From Sphagnum compactum (Eukaryota > Bryophyta > Sphagnopsida > Sphagnales), in NCBI GenBank assembly GCA_965153455.1, contig OZ234501.1, forward strand, positions 3,720,001-3,784,000: a stretch of DNA of 64,000 bases, read 5' to 3'. How positions within the stretch are numbered: the stretch's first letter is position 1; the number at the start of each line of letters is the position of its first letter. Shown in pieces: positions 24,821-35,419 of this stretch. The notes under the pieces were generated by a model. It made no database searches and was not told where the DNA came from. It saw only the letters and a program-made list of their open reading frames with translations. The translations under genes and the position numbers were made by a program.

Positions 24821-26427
24821 AAATGATCTCTACCCAATTAAGCTATCTACTTAGAGAAGATGACAACAGCAGGAGAAAAGGAGGTCCTGACGTGAGAGCC
24901 TAAAACATAATACAAAAAATGTATTTTATTAGACACTTACATAGTAGCATTTTCTTGACTTTAATTGACAATGATAATCTACAAATGCATGATTATTAGC
25001 CACACTCTAATTATGCATAGCTATCTAAATACATTTGGTGTTTAGTGCTTGCTCAGAGGCAAAAGGACAAAGAAGTTGCCTTATTTTTCCTATGTACATT
25101 TTTGTTCTGATTGGTTAACCATGAGGATAAATTTGGAGTAGAGAACATCTACACCAATTTACAAGCTCTCTATTTCATTGGGATAACAACATGTGGGGAT
25201 GAATGAATTGAGAGTGGTAAGACTCATCATGACACTGGCGTAATGCTGTATGCAGGCGCTACCAACAAATTAATATGCTAGATAGTTTCTGAAAAATTGA
25301 CAAAGTCTGAAATTCTGCAGTTCTAATCCCTGAAAATTCCAAGGATTACTGCAGGTTGTTTGAGTTTTATGTTCCACTGTCTGGACTCATGATTAAGTCA
25401 TTTGATCATTGGCACACCCCAAAGCTGGCGAGTAGGAACCAAGGACTCATGCAATCAGGTAGTGCATCCACGTTCTGGCATATCTGTTGTGCAAAATACA
25501 AAGCAAATGTGTGATCAACTGAGATCTGACTCTTCTTGGGCAAAAGGATCAAAGTATTTCAATCACATGGCATTTCCTAGCATCTCGGTTTGCAGCAGTA
25601 GTAGGCCTTCACACTTCAATGCATGGGAACAGCACATATTACACTAAAGTCAAATTATGGGTAAACACCAGATATATTTTATATAGAAATGGATGACACC
25701 ACAAAGTTGTACAGGCTACAGATCTGTGTCATGAACCATGGCTCTGTCAAATATGGCTTATTCAACATGAAAATGTGTCACAATTGATGTTACGTAAACC
25801 TTATGCTGTTGTGGTGGTGGTATGCACCAAAGTGACTCCAATGTAATGCTGATATTTCTTGTGACAGTGTCAAACTGCACAAAAGACTCTAGTGTGATGT
25901 GGAATGTTAAAAGAGTACATGTCTAAAGTCCTGCCCACAGGTGGTACTAATTTCCTCAGCTTGACACGCCATCAAGAGAAAGACCCAAATCATTGTAAGT
26001 CTCCCTCATAGTAATGCTAAAGAGAATTTTGCACAGATAGAGAAAGAGTTTAGGCCTTTTGCCTGATTTTGAGCTATAAATTGCTATCAAACTCTGAACA
26101 GATCCTGTAGCTGACAATGTTAACGATTTTTTCATAGTAAAGCTCAATTACATGGTCAAATGTTGTTCCAATCTCTACAATAGCTTGCGTTATCACCACC
26201 ATCAGTTGTCCAGAGTTTCTTTTGCCCTGGTGAATCCCATGGGCACCCAAGGTTGTTGCAAGTTATCTCCTTTCCAGGACATTAAATTGTGCAGTCCTCC
26301 AGGTTTGCATGACAATGTAGGTAGGAGATGATGATTTCCAGCATCAGCAATGAAATTGATATCATTGACTTACCAATCTGTTTTGCCAATGAAACCAATC
26401 AGGAACTCTGCTGTTAGATCTGGAAGG
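24821..26427. other. Intergenic region between convergent PEBP and ABCG genes
   Basis: This must hold both 3' untranslated regions. No canonical AATAAA is close to the PEBP stop; AT-rich sequence such as TGTATTTTATT near 24919 could serve. Small open frames at 25402-25647 (plus) and 25956-26147 (minus) show no recognisable motif. Confidence 0.4.
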
Positions 26428-28752
26428 TCATTGTTGTCGTCTGCATAGGAGCTTGAATTGCAGTAGTCCGAATCCAAGGATGCGGTAGATGAGTGCAAAA
26501 CCAGCCATAATGGCCACATTTGCCCATTTGTTTTCCCCTGTCAATCCAGCCTGCGCCAATACATCATCACCTGTGAGAAAGCAATGGCCACCATAGACAG
26601 GGCCAAAGCATTTATCATGGCTGACATTCAAGTATTCATTGATGAGCAGTGCATCTAATGGGTACTTGAACAGTGACATGTAATGCATGAAGAGCCAGTA
26701 TTTGGGCATGTTGTCTTTGCTGATGAAGTACCCTGAGAACAGAAAGAAAGCTCCCATAAATCCGGTGACAAGCGAATTGCCAGTGATGAAATCAGAAACA
26801 AGTGCACTGAAGAAAGCCACAAACGAATTCGCTGTGACCAGCACAATCCAAATGACCAAAAGGAAGAAGAGAAATGCATTGGCTGTTGGTGCCAATCCCA
26901 CCAGCCAGTACATAGGCACTGAATACAGTATGGCTACAAGAAGCAAGAACGGGAGGAAGACTAGAGTGTTCGCAAGCACATAGGAGGAAACCCGGTATGT
27001 GCCTCTTGAGGTTTCCCTGATCAGTATGTGACGCTCCTCAAGGAACATGGGAAGAACCTCAATGCTGGAGGTGAGAAGAAAACTGAGGGAGAATGCAAGT
27101 AGTCCGCCTCGCTCCTGTGCTCCTTGTAAACCATAACCCATGTGCACATAAATGCTGCCAAGTCCAAATCCTGCACCAATTGCTTGGATGGTTCGTGCAA
27201 TGAGCAATTGTCTGGTGCGAATGATGTTTTTGCAAAACCTATGCGCAAGGACAATGATCTCTTTCATGTTTGAGTTCGCAAAGGTCACCTTGTCAGCCAC
27301 TTTCATCTGCTCGCCAGCAAGAGGATGAAGATGATGATGATGATGATCCTTGGCTGAAAACAAAGAGGAATCATCTGACTTGTTGTTTCCAGCAGCTGGT
27401 TTCTGAAGGAGATGGGGGTCTTGTGGATTAATTGAAAAAGTATCTGAGTCTTCCTGGAGCACAAAGAATTCCTGGCATGTCTGTGCAGCAGCGTTGGCAG
27501 AATGGTGGGCAGGCTTGTCAGATCCTCTTGCAGCGAAAAATCCACCAGTGAAGCTTTGGTGATGATGATGATGTGATGGTGTAAAGTGTAGGGAATCGAT
27601 GGCATCGATGGCGTACTCCAGCACATTGACCTGCAGAGGAACAACATGACCTGCAGCAGCCAGACGTGAAGAAAGAAGCTCCAGAGGTCCGTGGTACACG
27701 ACGAGACCGTGAGAGAGCAGCAGAACGGAGTGCACCAGTTGCAGGATGCGGTAACCGGGCTGATGAATGGTGAGGATGATGGTGCGTTGCTGCGACACGG
27801 CCATGTTGCGCAGCATGGCTACCACCTGCAATGCGCCTGCACTGTCCAGGCCGGAAGTGGGCTCGTCAAGAATCAGCACGGCCGGGTCGTGGATCACGTC
27901 CACACCGATGGAGACTCGTCGTCTCTCGCCCCCAGACACTCCCCGTACGCTCTCGTTGCCGATCCGCGTCTTGGCCACGTGAGTAAGGCCGAGCTCCGTC
28001 ATGAGCGCCTCCACTCGCGCTCTCTTCTCTACCAACGGGACGGTGGATCGCAGACGCAGCCGCGCGCTGTAGAGCAGCGTCTCCTCGACTGTCAGCATCG
28101 GGAACAGTGCGTCATCCTGCATCACATAGCCGGAGATTCTGCGGAACCGTTGCATGTCCATAGGGGAGCCATTCACGAGAATGCTGCTGGCGGGACTGCT
28201 TGGTTGAATACGACCCGCCAGCACTTCCAACAGAGTCGACTTCCCTGCCCCGCTCGGCCCTGCTACTGCAAGAATCTCGCCCGCTCGTGCTTGGCAGGTA
28301 ATCTGCTTCAGCACGTAGTGATGATGATGGTGACCTGCTGCTGCAACCTCCTCCGCCTTGATCGGCATCATCCCAGCTTTCAAGGAGCTGCTGCTGCTGC
28401 TGGCGCCTGCCGCATTGCGCTTCTTCTTCTTCTTCACCGCAATCTTGTAACAGAGCTCTCTCAGCTCGATCTCGTACGTTTTCGTTCGCCAAGGCGATGA
28501 CGATGCAAGCTGCTCCGATGCCTTCACATATGGGTGCACCCTGCCTCCTCCTCCTCCTCCTCCTCCTCCTCCTCCTCCTCCTCCTCCTCCTGCACGTGCT
28601 TCCTTGGCTTGCATGCGTGCTGCACTGCATTCCCCCGTGCTGCAGCAGCACACGATCTTCTTACTGCGTCGACTACTGTTCGTTGCTGCTGCCGGTCTAG
28701 TTAAAGGCGACTCGTCCTCAGGAATCGTCGATGAGCCAATGCACGCCGCCAT
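26428..28752 (-). CDS. Half-size ABCG (WBC) transporter, ABCG10-like
   Basis: An intact intronless 774-aa frame; ATG in good context (ATCAATGG). The nucleotide-binding domain comes first, as in all ABCG half-transporters. It has Walker A GPSGAGKST (165-173), Q-loop YVMQDD (209-214), signature VSGGE (272-276), Walker B LILDEP (293-298) and H-loop histidine 330. About six membrane helices follow from residue 525 onward (for example FSLSFLLTS, FLFFLLVIWIVLV, GFMGAFFLFSGYF). MLTVEETLLYSARLRL and SVRGVSGGERRRVSIGVDVIHDP place it near the Arabidopsis ABCG5/ABCG10 branch, whose genes also lack introns. These are membrane exporters acting as dimers; the substrate cannot be read here. Oddities are 16 consecutive glycines (55-70) and three His runs (near 141, 390 and 465), which make it longer than the usual 590-650 aa. 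Confidence 0.92.
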   Translation of the reverse strand: MAACIGSSTIPEDESPLTRPAAATNSSRRSKKIVCCCSTGECSAARMQAKEARAGGGGGGGGGGGGGGGGRVHPYVKASEQLASSSPWRTKTYEIELRELCYKIAVKKKKKRNAAGASSSSSSLKAGMMPIKAEEVAAAGHHHHHYVLKQITCQARAGEILAVAGPSGAGKSTLLEVLAGRIQPSSPASSILVNGSPMDMQRFRRISGYVMQDDALFPMLTVEETLLYSARLRLRSTVPLVEKRARVEALMTELGLTHVAKTRIGNESVRGVSGGERRRVSIGVDVIHDPAVLILDEPTSGLDSAGALQVVAMLRNMAVSQQRTIILTIHQPGYRILQLVHSVLLLSHGLVVYHGPLELLSSRLAAAGHVVPLQVNVLEYAIDAIDSLHFTPSHHHHHQSFTGGFFAARGSDKPAHHSANAAAQTCQEFFVLQEDSDTFSINPQDPHLLQKPAAGNNKSDDSSLFSAKDHHHHHLHPLAGEQMKVADKVTFANSNMKEIIVLAHRFCKNIIRTRQLLIARTIQAIGAGFGLGSIYVHMGYGLQGAQERGGLLAFSLSFLLTSSIEVLPMFLEERHILIRETSRGTYRVSSYVLANTLVFLPFLLLVAILYSVPMYWLVGLAPTANAFLFFLLVIWIVLVTANSFVAFFSALVSDFITGNSLVTGFMGAFFLFSGYFISKDNMPKYWLFMHYMSLFKYPLDALLINEYLNVSHDKCFGPVYGGHCFLTGDDVLAQAGLTGENKWANVAIMAGFALIYRILGFGLLQFKLLCRRQQ
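28541..28591. repeat. (CTC)n trinucleotide microsatellite in coding sequence
   Basis: About 16 uninterrupted CTC/TCC units on the plus strand encode the poly-glycine run of the ABCG protein (GGN codons on the minus strand). Such a pure run is prone to length change, always in whole codons. Confidence 0.9.
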
Positions 28753-30390
28753 TGATTTCCACTTGCAATAGCAGATCAGCTCTCTCTCGCAATATGATCG
28801 GTACTCCCGGCTATCTAACCTTCCTGCCGCGATGCTGCAATCTTCCTGTACTAAGCTTCTTCAGGAACTTGGCAGATTGTAATTGATCAATCTCTGCAGG
28901 CGCCACGCTCCCTGCTGCTGCAAGTCTCAGGATCGTCCCTTCCACAATATGCAAAGCTCCGCTTGAGCAGGAGCAGTTCTCATCATCCGCTACTCAAAGT
29001 TTCTCAGCTTTCTCTCTGACCATCTTCGCAAAGTTACAAGCTCTTGAAAAAGAAGATGATGATAGCAGCAGGGACCTCCTTGACTCTTCTAACTCGTCAA
29101 ACAACAACACAACTCATGAGCTACTAGCTAGATGTTACAAGATCATGCAAGAGGAGAGGAAAAAAACCATAGGTCGCCACAGCTTCACTATAAGCAGCTA
29201 TTCTACTATGTCCACCACAGCAGCAGCTACCATTACTTGAGTCTTTTCCTGTGCTATTACTCGAGTCTTTTCCTGCCACTGGTGAAAGCACACTAGGGTA
29301 GAACAAAAGTGGCAGAACTCAAAATTCCGTTCAAAGACTAAAATACCTATATAACCAAATACATTAAATCACTGAGTATTTTCCTGGATGAAAGCACACT
29401 AGGGTGGAACAAAAATGGCAGAACTCAAAAATTCATTTGAAAACTAAACTACCCTATGTAACCAGATAGCTTAAATCACGTGAGCAGTGCGGCAAGGTGT
29501 CATTATATATTCGTCATAAGGACTGTTAACTCTGTGACGTCCAAAGTGTTCCAACCTAGTGTGCTTTCATCCGACTCTGCTGCACATTGCTGTCCCAACA
29601 GACGCTGCTGGCAGCTCAATACAAGAAGAAGAAGACCTCCTCCTTCTGATTTTCTTTTATAAAAACCTCCTTGACCCACAACATTCATCAGCTTCTTCTG
29701 CTGCTGTGCTCTCTGATCTCTGATTACACCACTTCCTACAACGTCACACTGTTGAGTACAATCTCAGGTAGCAACAAGACCCAGATACTCGATTTCCTTG
29801 ACGACCCAATTGCTCCTAAGTCATTTCGCCCAAGAATCCGATTTCTTTTACACACGCAATCGCTCCCCGCCGCCGGAGAACCAGCCACAAATCCTCACCT
29901 GCAATAATAATGAAAATTGATGACGAATTCGGCCTTGGACGACGACGCAACGCAAGGATCGTCGGAGGCGGAGGGAGACGGAGGAAACAGCGGAACTGAA
30001 GGTTGGTGGTAGAGGAGGAGGAACTCAGGAGCCGTGACTTTACCAGTAATGCTCAATTTTAGTACTTCCAAGCACATGGAATTTAACAAAAAACAGGCCT
30101 ATAATTAATTTAGTGAAAAAACTCAGGTACGTTCTAGAGCACCGCAATTAAAGCATAACAATAAACCTTACAAGTTTGCTGACTTTTATCTGCCTTTTCA
30201 ATTTATGGAGGCAGGAAGGAAGGGAGGGATGGGCTGCTCATTTATGAACCCACTCGCACCGAATTCCCACCTAATTTGATGGGAATTCATTTTAACATGG
30301 TGGAGTGTGCGGGGGCGGTGGGGAGGCCCAGGGGGCAGCGTTTCCTATACTAGGGAATTTTCGCCAAATTTCGACCTGAAAGTAATGATT
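28753..30390. other. ABCG 5' flank and intergenic DNA
   Basis: Sequence upstream of the ABCG start is fairly rich in C, T and G (28760-29060) and probably contains its leader and promoter. A duplicated phrase, GTGAAAGCACACTAGGGT(A/G)GAACAAAA, occurs near 29282 and 29390. Short open frames around 29480-30090 have no recognisable motif. Confidence 0.4.
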
Positions 30391-30394
30391 TCGA

Positions 30395-30610
30395 CCTAAA
30401 CAAAGGACTTTTCATGGGAAAATTGGTCCGAATTCGCCAGATTTTGAAGAAAAAAATTTCCAAATCGTCAGTCTTATGACAACCTTTCAGAAGGAAGCCA
30501 AAAAATATAGAAGGAATCTGTTTTTTTCTATTTTCATATGTATTATGTAATCAAATTTGGCTAAATTGTTTTCTGGCTGATCACCACTGACTACATCACA
30601 AAATCCTTAA
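30395..30610 (+). repeat. Dispersed repeat, copy A
   Basis: Matches 48975-49190 in the same orientation. Shared landmarks in order are CAAAGGA.TTTTCA, CAGATTT, ATATAGAAGGA, TTTTTTTCTA.TTTCATAT, TGGCTAAAT and GATCACCACT..CTACATCACAAAAT. It lies about 1.6 kb upstream of the ABCG start codon. It may be a fragment of an unrecognised mobile element. Confidence 0.75.
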
Positions 30611-30620
30611 AAGAAACCCT

Positions 30621-30652
30621 TGGGGAGGGGGGGGGGGGGGGTGGAGGGGGGA
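30621..30652 (+). repeat. Poly-G tract, G-quadruplex-capable
   Basis: TGGGGAGGGG followed by a long G run, then GTGGAGGGGGG. Four or more G-runs within 32 bases could fold into a G-quadruplex. It may also be prone to sequencing error. Confidence 0.6.
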
Positions 30653-31354
30653 TTGATTTATTGATTTTGTGGGAGATTTGTGATGTAATTTAACCTCTGA
30701 AAGTTAGTTGAAACTTGAAAGAGAATCAGTATTTAGAAGGGATAAAGAAATTCTATTTGAAAGGAGAAAAGAAAGGTGCTAAGCACTGTCTTCTTTTCTC
30801 ACATTTTCTTTTAAGAATGTAGCATTCAGCATTCCAAACAAGATTTAGCCTATATTGACAAAAAGGTCATAATGGATTTTGAAAACGATAGAAACTGGAG
30901 AAAAACTAACTCAAAACTTTAAACTGTTTTAAAATCACATTAAACAAGATTTAGCTTAGATTGACAAAAAGTTCGTAACTAGTTGAGCTTGAATTCTCAA
31001 CAACATTAAAACACAAGGATAAGAATAGCAACAAATGAAGTGGTCGAGTGTCGAAAGCCTTGGTGTTTTGCATTTTGAAGGATTATTGCGAGGGTCAACT
31101 GGAGCTTGAATACACGCAAAGCAGAAGGGAGGGACATTTTCGACAATTTTTGTGCAACCCAAAGTTTCGCATTTCCAAATTTTTGCAAGTGAGGTTAGCA
31201 ACTTTAATCAAGTTTGTTTGAGAACATGTTTCATGCCCAGGAAGAAGATGCCAAAGAACTTTACGAATGTCGCATTCATGATCTATCTCTTAAGGGAGCG
31301 TTTCTTCTGGCATTGTGGTCGGATTCTATGTTTTGCACCAAATTTTGTGAATGA

Positions 31355-31672
31355 GTGAAAAAATTTCTTCATTATAGGTTTCTCCAATCACTCAAGCGGA
31401 AACCATCGCCTAGACCTTATAAAAGCCATAATGTGGAACTCCAAAGTTTTATCAACTCAAGCTTACTACCACCTCCCCTTGACGAAATAGTCATTGGGCA
31501 AATTCTAACATGCCTACATTTGCAAAAAAACACATCTATATTATGGCAACTACGTCATGTAAATAAGGAATGGCATGCATATGTAGGACAAAGCTTAGAA
31601 TGGCAAGCTTTTAAGCTTGTCAAAAGTGAAAACCCGTCTTACCATCAAATGATTAAGCAATTGCATCTTTGA
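31355..31672 (+). pseudogene. F-box-like fragment
   Basis: A 105-codon frame contains LLPPPLDEIVIGQILTCLHL, then ILWQLRHVNKEWHAYV and LEWQAFKLV. The pattern (Leu-Pro start, helical Leu-rich stretch, Leu-Arg-x-Val-x-x-x-Trp) resembles an F-box, the Skp1-binding domain of E3 ligase adaptors. No substrate-binding repeats follow, and a stop comes about 40 residues after the domain. The displayed frame starts inside AT-rich DNA without clear promoter or splice sites. I read it as a fragment or relic; the family call is tentative. Confidence 0.35.
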
Positions 31673-31939
31673 AAGCGTTCTTTTAAAGAGTGGTTGCAAT
31701 TTGAAGTGGATTGCCTCAAGTATTGCTTGCGTATGCAAAACTTGATGGAACCCAAAAAACAAAACAACTCTTGATTTTTGTAAATCCAAGTTCATGAACA
31801 ACTTTGTAAATGAATTTGCACTTGCAAGTTCATAAGGTATGTATGAATGGATTATACTATCAAAAAATTGAGCTTTTAACTACTTATTTGTGTAAACATT
31901 ATGGTTTGCAATTCTTAGGTTTATGTGATCATGCATTTT

Positions 31940-32300
31940 TTTTTTAATGCTTTCAAGTGAAGTTCTAACCACTTCAATCAGTCAAGGTTGAGTGAAATAA
32001 CTCTCCAATACAATTTAGTTCAAGAACATGCCTCCAACTAAGCTTTTGACCACTTGTTTTGAAGGCCCAGAGTTCATGGAGCTCTACTAGGGGACCGGGT
32101 TTTTTTTTAATTTGTGCTTCCAAGTGAGCTTCTAACCATTTTAGTGAAGTAGGTTTGAGTGAAATAACTTTCCAATACAATTTAGTTCAAAAGCATGCCT
32201 CCAACTAAACTTCTAACCACTTATTTTGAAGGTCCATAGTTCATGGAGCTCTGTTAGGGGACTAGTTGTTTTTTTTTTAAATTTGTGCTTCCAAGGAAAA
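31940..32300. repeat. 167-bp tandem duplication
   Basis: Two copies share AGTGAAATAACT.TCCAATAC (31991 and 32158), CATGCCTCCAACTAA, AGTTCATGGAGCTCT and a T-run followed by AATTTGTGCTTCCAAG. The period is 167 bp. Confidence 0.85.
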
Positions 32301-32344
32301 CAATTGATTATGAAATGAAAATTTGAACAACTAATTATGAAATA

Positions 32345-32800
32345 AAGAGAGTTGTAAGTCTACAACTCTATGGGTCCACACAAATGGTAATGTGACCACT
32401 TGGTGAACTATTGAAACCCTAATTGAACTTTCAAATTATAAGATTTTCTTACGTTATCCTTCATTTGAATTGGGTGCATGCATTTTGAAGTTCTGAAGTT
32501 GTCAATTGAATCATTTACAGGCCTACAGCTTTGTGGGTCCACACAAATGGTAATGTGAGCACTTGGTTGAGCTATTGAAACCCTAATTGAGCTCCCAAAT
32601 TGAAGAATTTTCTTAGGGTATCCTTCATTTGAATTGGGTGCATGCATTTTGAGGTTTTAAAGTTGTTAATTGAACCAGTTATAGGTCTACAACTTTGTGT
32701 GTCCATAGAAATGATCAATTGATCATTGGGTTGAACTACTGAAACCCTAATTGAGCCAAAATCAAGTCTACCGCTCGAGGTTTTCATTTGTGTACATGTG
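32345..32800. repeat. 164-bp tandem array, three copies
   Basis: GAAACCCTAATTGA occurs at 32413, 32577 and 32741 with exact 164-bp spacing. Each copy also carries (A/C)AACT.TGTG.GTCCA and CATTTGAATTGGGTGCATGC. The AAACCCTAA element is identical to a plant telo-box, but here it is part of a repeat. Confidence 0.88.
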
Positions 32801-33138
32801 AGGACCTGTTTCAATGACTTAGGTTTTCATTAAACCAGAGTGAGGTCTACAACTCAATGGAATTTCAAATATTGGTCATATGTTCTCGCATTTGAGTTAT
32901 TAATACCTAAGATAACATTTTTATAATTTGCATTGGGTCATTGAGCTTTTGCTTTGGTCTATGAATGTTGGAATTGCAGCTAATAGGACTATGGGGGCTC
33001 GTTATGGCTTATATGTGGCCATTGAGCTTTTGTTAGGGTTTGCAGGTCATGGAAATGTTCTTGTGGGTTTGCAACACAGTGAATAGGAGGTCTGAGAGTG
33101 GGAGTGTGTCTATTTATATGTTGCAACTCTAGTAGACA

Positions 33139-33930
33139 TGGCAACATTCAATGAAGAAATCGATATGACCAAAGAAAGCTTAGAACTTTCCCAGGGCCAA
33201 GATGCTCAATAGTTGAAGGGGAAAGGACCCAAGAAGGAAAAAATGTAGAAAACCATTGTGGAATCTTTGCATTTGAGTACTATGGCCATTAACTACAACA
33301 CCCACTTTATAGACTATTCTAGTGTGAAAAAGTAGGTTGCACAATTGATTCCAACAGTTGTTTGGAAGGCAATTTATAATGACTATGTGATTACCTACCC
33401 AAACTCACCATTTCATGAGGACACTTTGAAAGACCAATTGTAGGATGCCTTAAAGGATCTTAAGACCGACACTTCTAATGAAGAGGGGACTAAAAAGGTA
33501 GTTCTACAATCTTATGAGGTTTTGGCACAATTCAAGGCCACAAACAGTCATGCTACAAGGAACATGCTCAAGCAAAGACAAGATTTTATTGTGGGAGACC
33601 AAGTATAGTAGTAACAAGTCCTAATTCTCCTAATTCCACTAAGGGAAATTGCCCTAGCCCAACCCTTGCGCCAACTACTCCCCCTAGCTCCAACATAGGG
33701 GCTTTTGAGAAGCCAAAGACTAAACAAAAGATATTGCAACTCCAATCCAAGAGTCTTGCAACAATTGCATCTCACTTCCAAGTGAGCTCGAAGATCTATG
33801 ATGCATTACTAGCTGCAAAGATGGACATCAACCATGAATGCAAAAACAAGGTGAAGATCTCAAACTTGAAAGCAGCCTGAGAGCTAGGAATAATTTCAAA
33901 GGAGGAATTTAAGGCACTCTAGGTTAAAGC
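33139..33930 (+). pseudogene. Broken ORF near the Harbinger relic, possibly its second gene
   Basis: The plus strand from ATGGCAACATTC reads in one frame with several stops: NEEIDMTKESLELSQG, then AINYNTHFIDYSSVKK, VVWKAIYNDYVITYPNSPF, DTLKDQL, DALKDLKTD and SYEVLAQFKAT. The W..I...Y....P.S.F..DTLKD.L..ALKDLK pattern resembles the Myb/SANT-like protein that PIF/Harbinger transposons encode as a second gene. It lies next to, and converges on, a Harbinger transposase relic. The identification is inferred from pattern and position. Confidence 0.4.
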
Positions 33931-33946
33931 TTACCTACACATGTAG

Positions 33947-35419
33947 TTAGAAGTCCCCAACCCATCCGTGGTCTTCAAGATTAGGAAGATGGTCACCAAT
34001 AACCTCGTATGTGAGGTCCATCTTCCTTTTATGCAGGAAGTTAGTTAATAAGGCTCCAAATTTGAAGAGGTGTGAATATCTTGGTTTTGTGCTATCAAAC
34101 CTCTTCATGAACCTTCTCCATTTTCTTTTCAACCCTCCAATACCCCATTCCACCTCACCCTGTAACCATCATGCATCTTGTTATATGCATGCACTACATC
34201 CATGTTTACATTGGGAGCTATCATCATAAATTTCATGGGTCAAATTTTGGTATTAGTAGTTGTGTGAAATATATATTTATACGTCCGTATGAAATAGACA
34301 CAAATGTCACTCATTTATTTGTATTGTTTGAACATCGATTTCATGTGCAGTATTTAAACATGAATGTCATATGCCTATTCGTAGTGTTTAAACATGGATG
34401 TTGTGTGTCTATTCGTGTTGTTTAAATAATGCACGACATTCATGTTTAAATAATATGAACTTATGAAATAATAGATTTCACACAAATTTGGAACAAACCC
34501 ATGAGCATGTAAATTTGTGATGATCTTTCGTCTCCCAATCCTCCGCATTATGAACATTTGTTCTCCCATATACCCAAGGTCCCCAAGTAGGAAATCAAAG
34601 TATTCATCGTCATGAGTGAAACATTGCCACAATTTTTGATAGATGCTAAAATGCTGAATATTAGTTCACATCATGGTAAGATCTTGGATAGCCAAAATCT
34701 ATGCAAATAAACAGGCCTCTGTGGCCAAAAATAATTGTGTTATTCATAGCATAACATTTTTTGCGGCCATTGAACCATGTCTAGTGACCTGGATCCTGCT
34801 AAGGTTTCTAGATCTCAATTAGGGTCCCATCAATGAACCCGATGCATCCTAGCAATTCCTACAAATAGGATTCTAACGTAACTCTCTCATGGGTTGTAAG
34901 CCAATAGATCTCATCCCCAAGTGCAAAATTAATGCAAGATGAAATGAAGAGAAAATCATCACACACCAAGCTTTTGGCCTAGTTCCACATGAAATAATCA
35001 TATATGGTGACATTGTCATGTTTGAGGAAGAAAAAAAAGTTTAGAAGGCACTATTCAAGGCTTAGCTTTGATGGTCTCCCAGAAAAAATAGGGGTCTCAC
35101 TTGTAGATCATACATGAGAGATGATTGTAAGCATTATAGTGGATGGCAAGTCCTCAAATTTTGTGGCAGTCAAGTTAGTTAGGTTTTTGAATAATGTTGG
35201 GGTGGATTATAATTGTGGCTAGCACATCTTGAACACCATTAATTGGTTCCAGATAATGCCCACCCCCCTCCTCCATCTTTGTTGCAATGAATAAATCTCC
35301 AAAAGTACAAGCACATGAAAGAACATTAAAGCCTCTTGATCCACGTCATACAAGACCTCATCATCACTTGAAAAAGAGCTTGAGTTCAATGAAGAACTAG
35401 AACTTGAAAAAGAAGCCAT
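33947..35419 (-). pseudogene. PIF/Harbinger transposase pseudogene
   Basis: Minus-strand fragments appear in the correct order. The Ser-rich N-terminus (35419-35219) is followed by LFISSCINFALGDEIYWLTT (near 34960). Next comes the catalytic core GCIGFIDGTLIEI with TWFNGRKKCYAMNNT and IDFGYPRSYHD (34850-34680), then FLLGDLGYMGEQMFIMRRIGR (34605-34530), and last the C-terminus VEWGIGGLKRKWRRFMKRFD..LLTNFLHKRKMD (34153-33960). This matches HARBI1/PIF DDE transposases, which excise and integrate DNA at TTA-type targets. At least four stops (in the GTLIEI*KP region and elsewhere) and frameshifts inactivate it, and about 300 bp of extra repeat DNA separates the core from the C-terminus. Confidence 0.85.
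34327..34450. repeat. 34-bp tandem repeat inside the Harbinger relic
   Basis: TTTAAACATG(A/G)ATGT recurs at 34353 and 34387, and a shorter TTTAAA start at 34421 (exact 34-bp steps). A diverged copy precedes at 34327. The array ends with the motif inverted (GACATTCATGTTTAAA at 34434-34449). It splits the transposase between its catalytic and C-terminal blocks. Confidence 0.75.

Noticed and set aside
27691-28500. 269-codon plus-strand ORF and a 179-codon minus-strand ORF (28112-28651) within the ABCG gene
   Set aside because: Both are out-of-frame shadows of the intact ABCG coding sequence, kept open by its high GC content and trinucleotide run.
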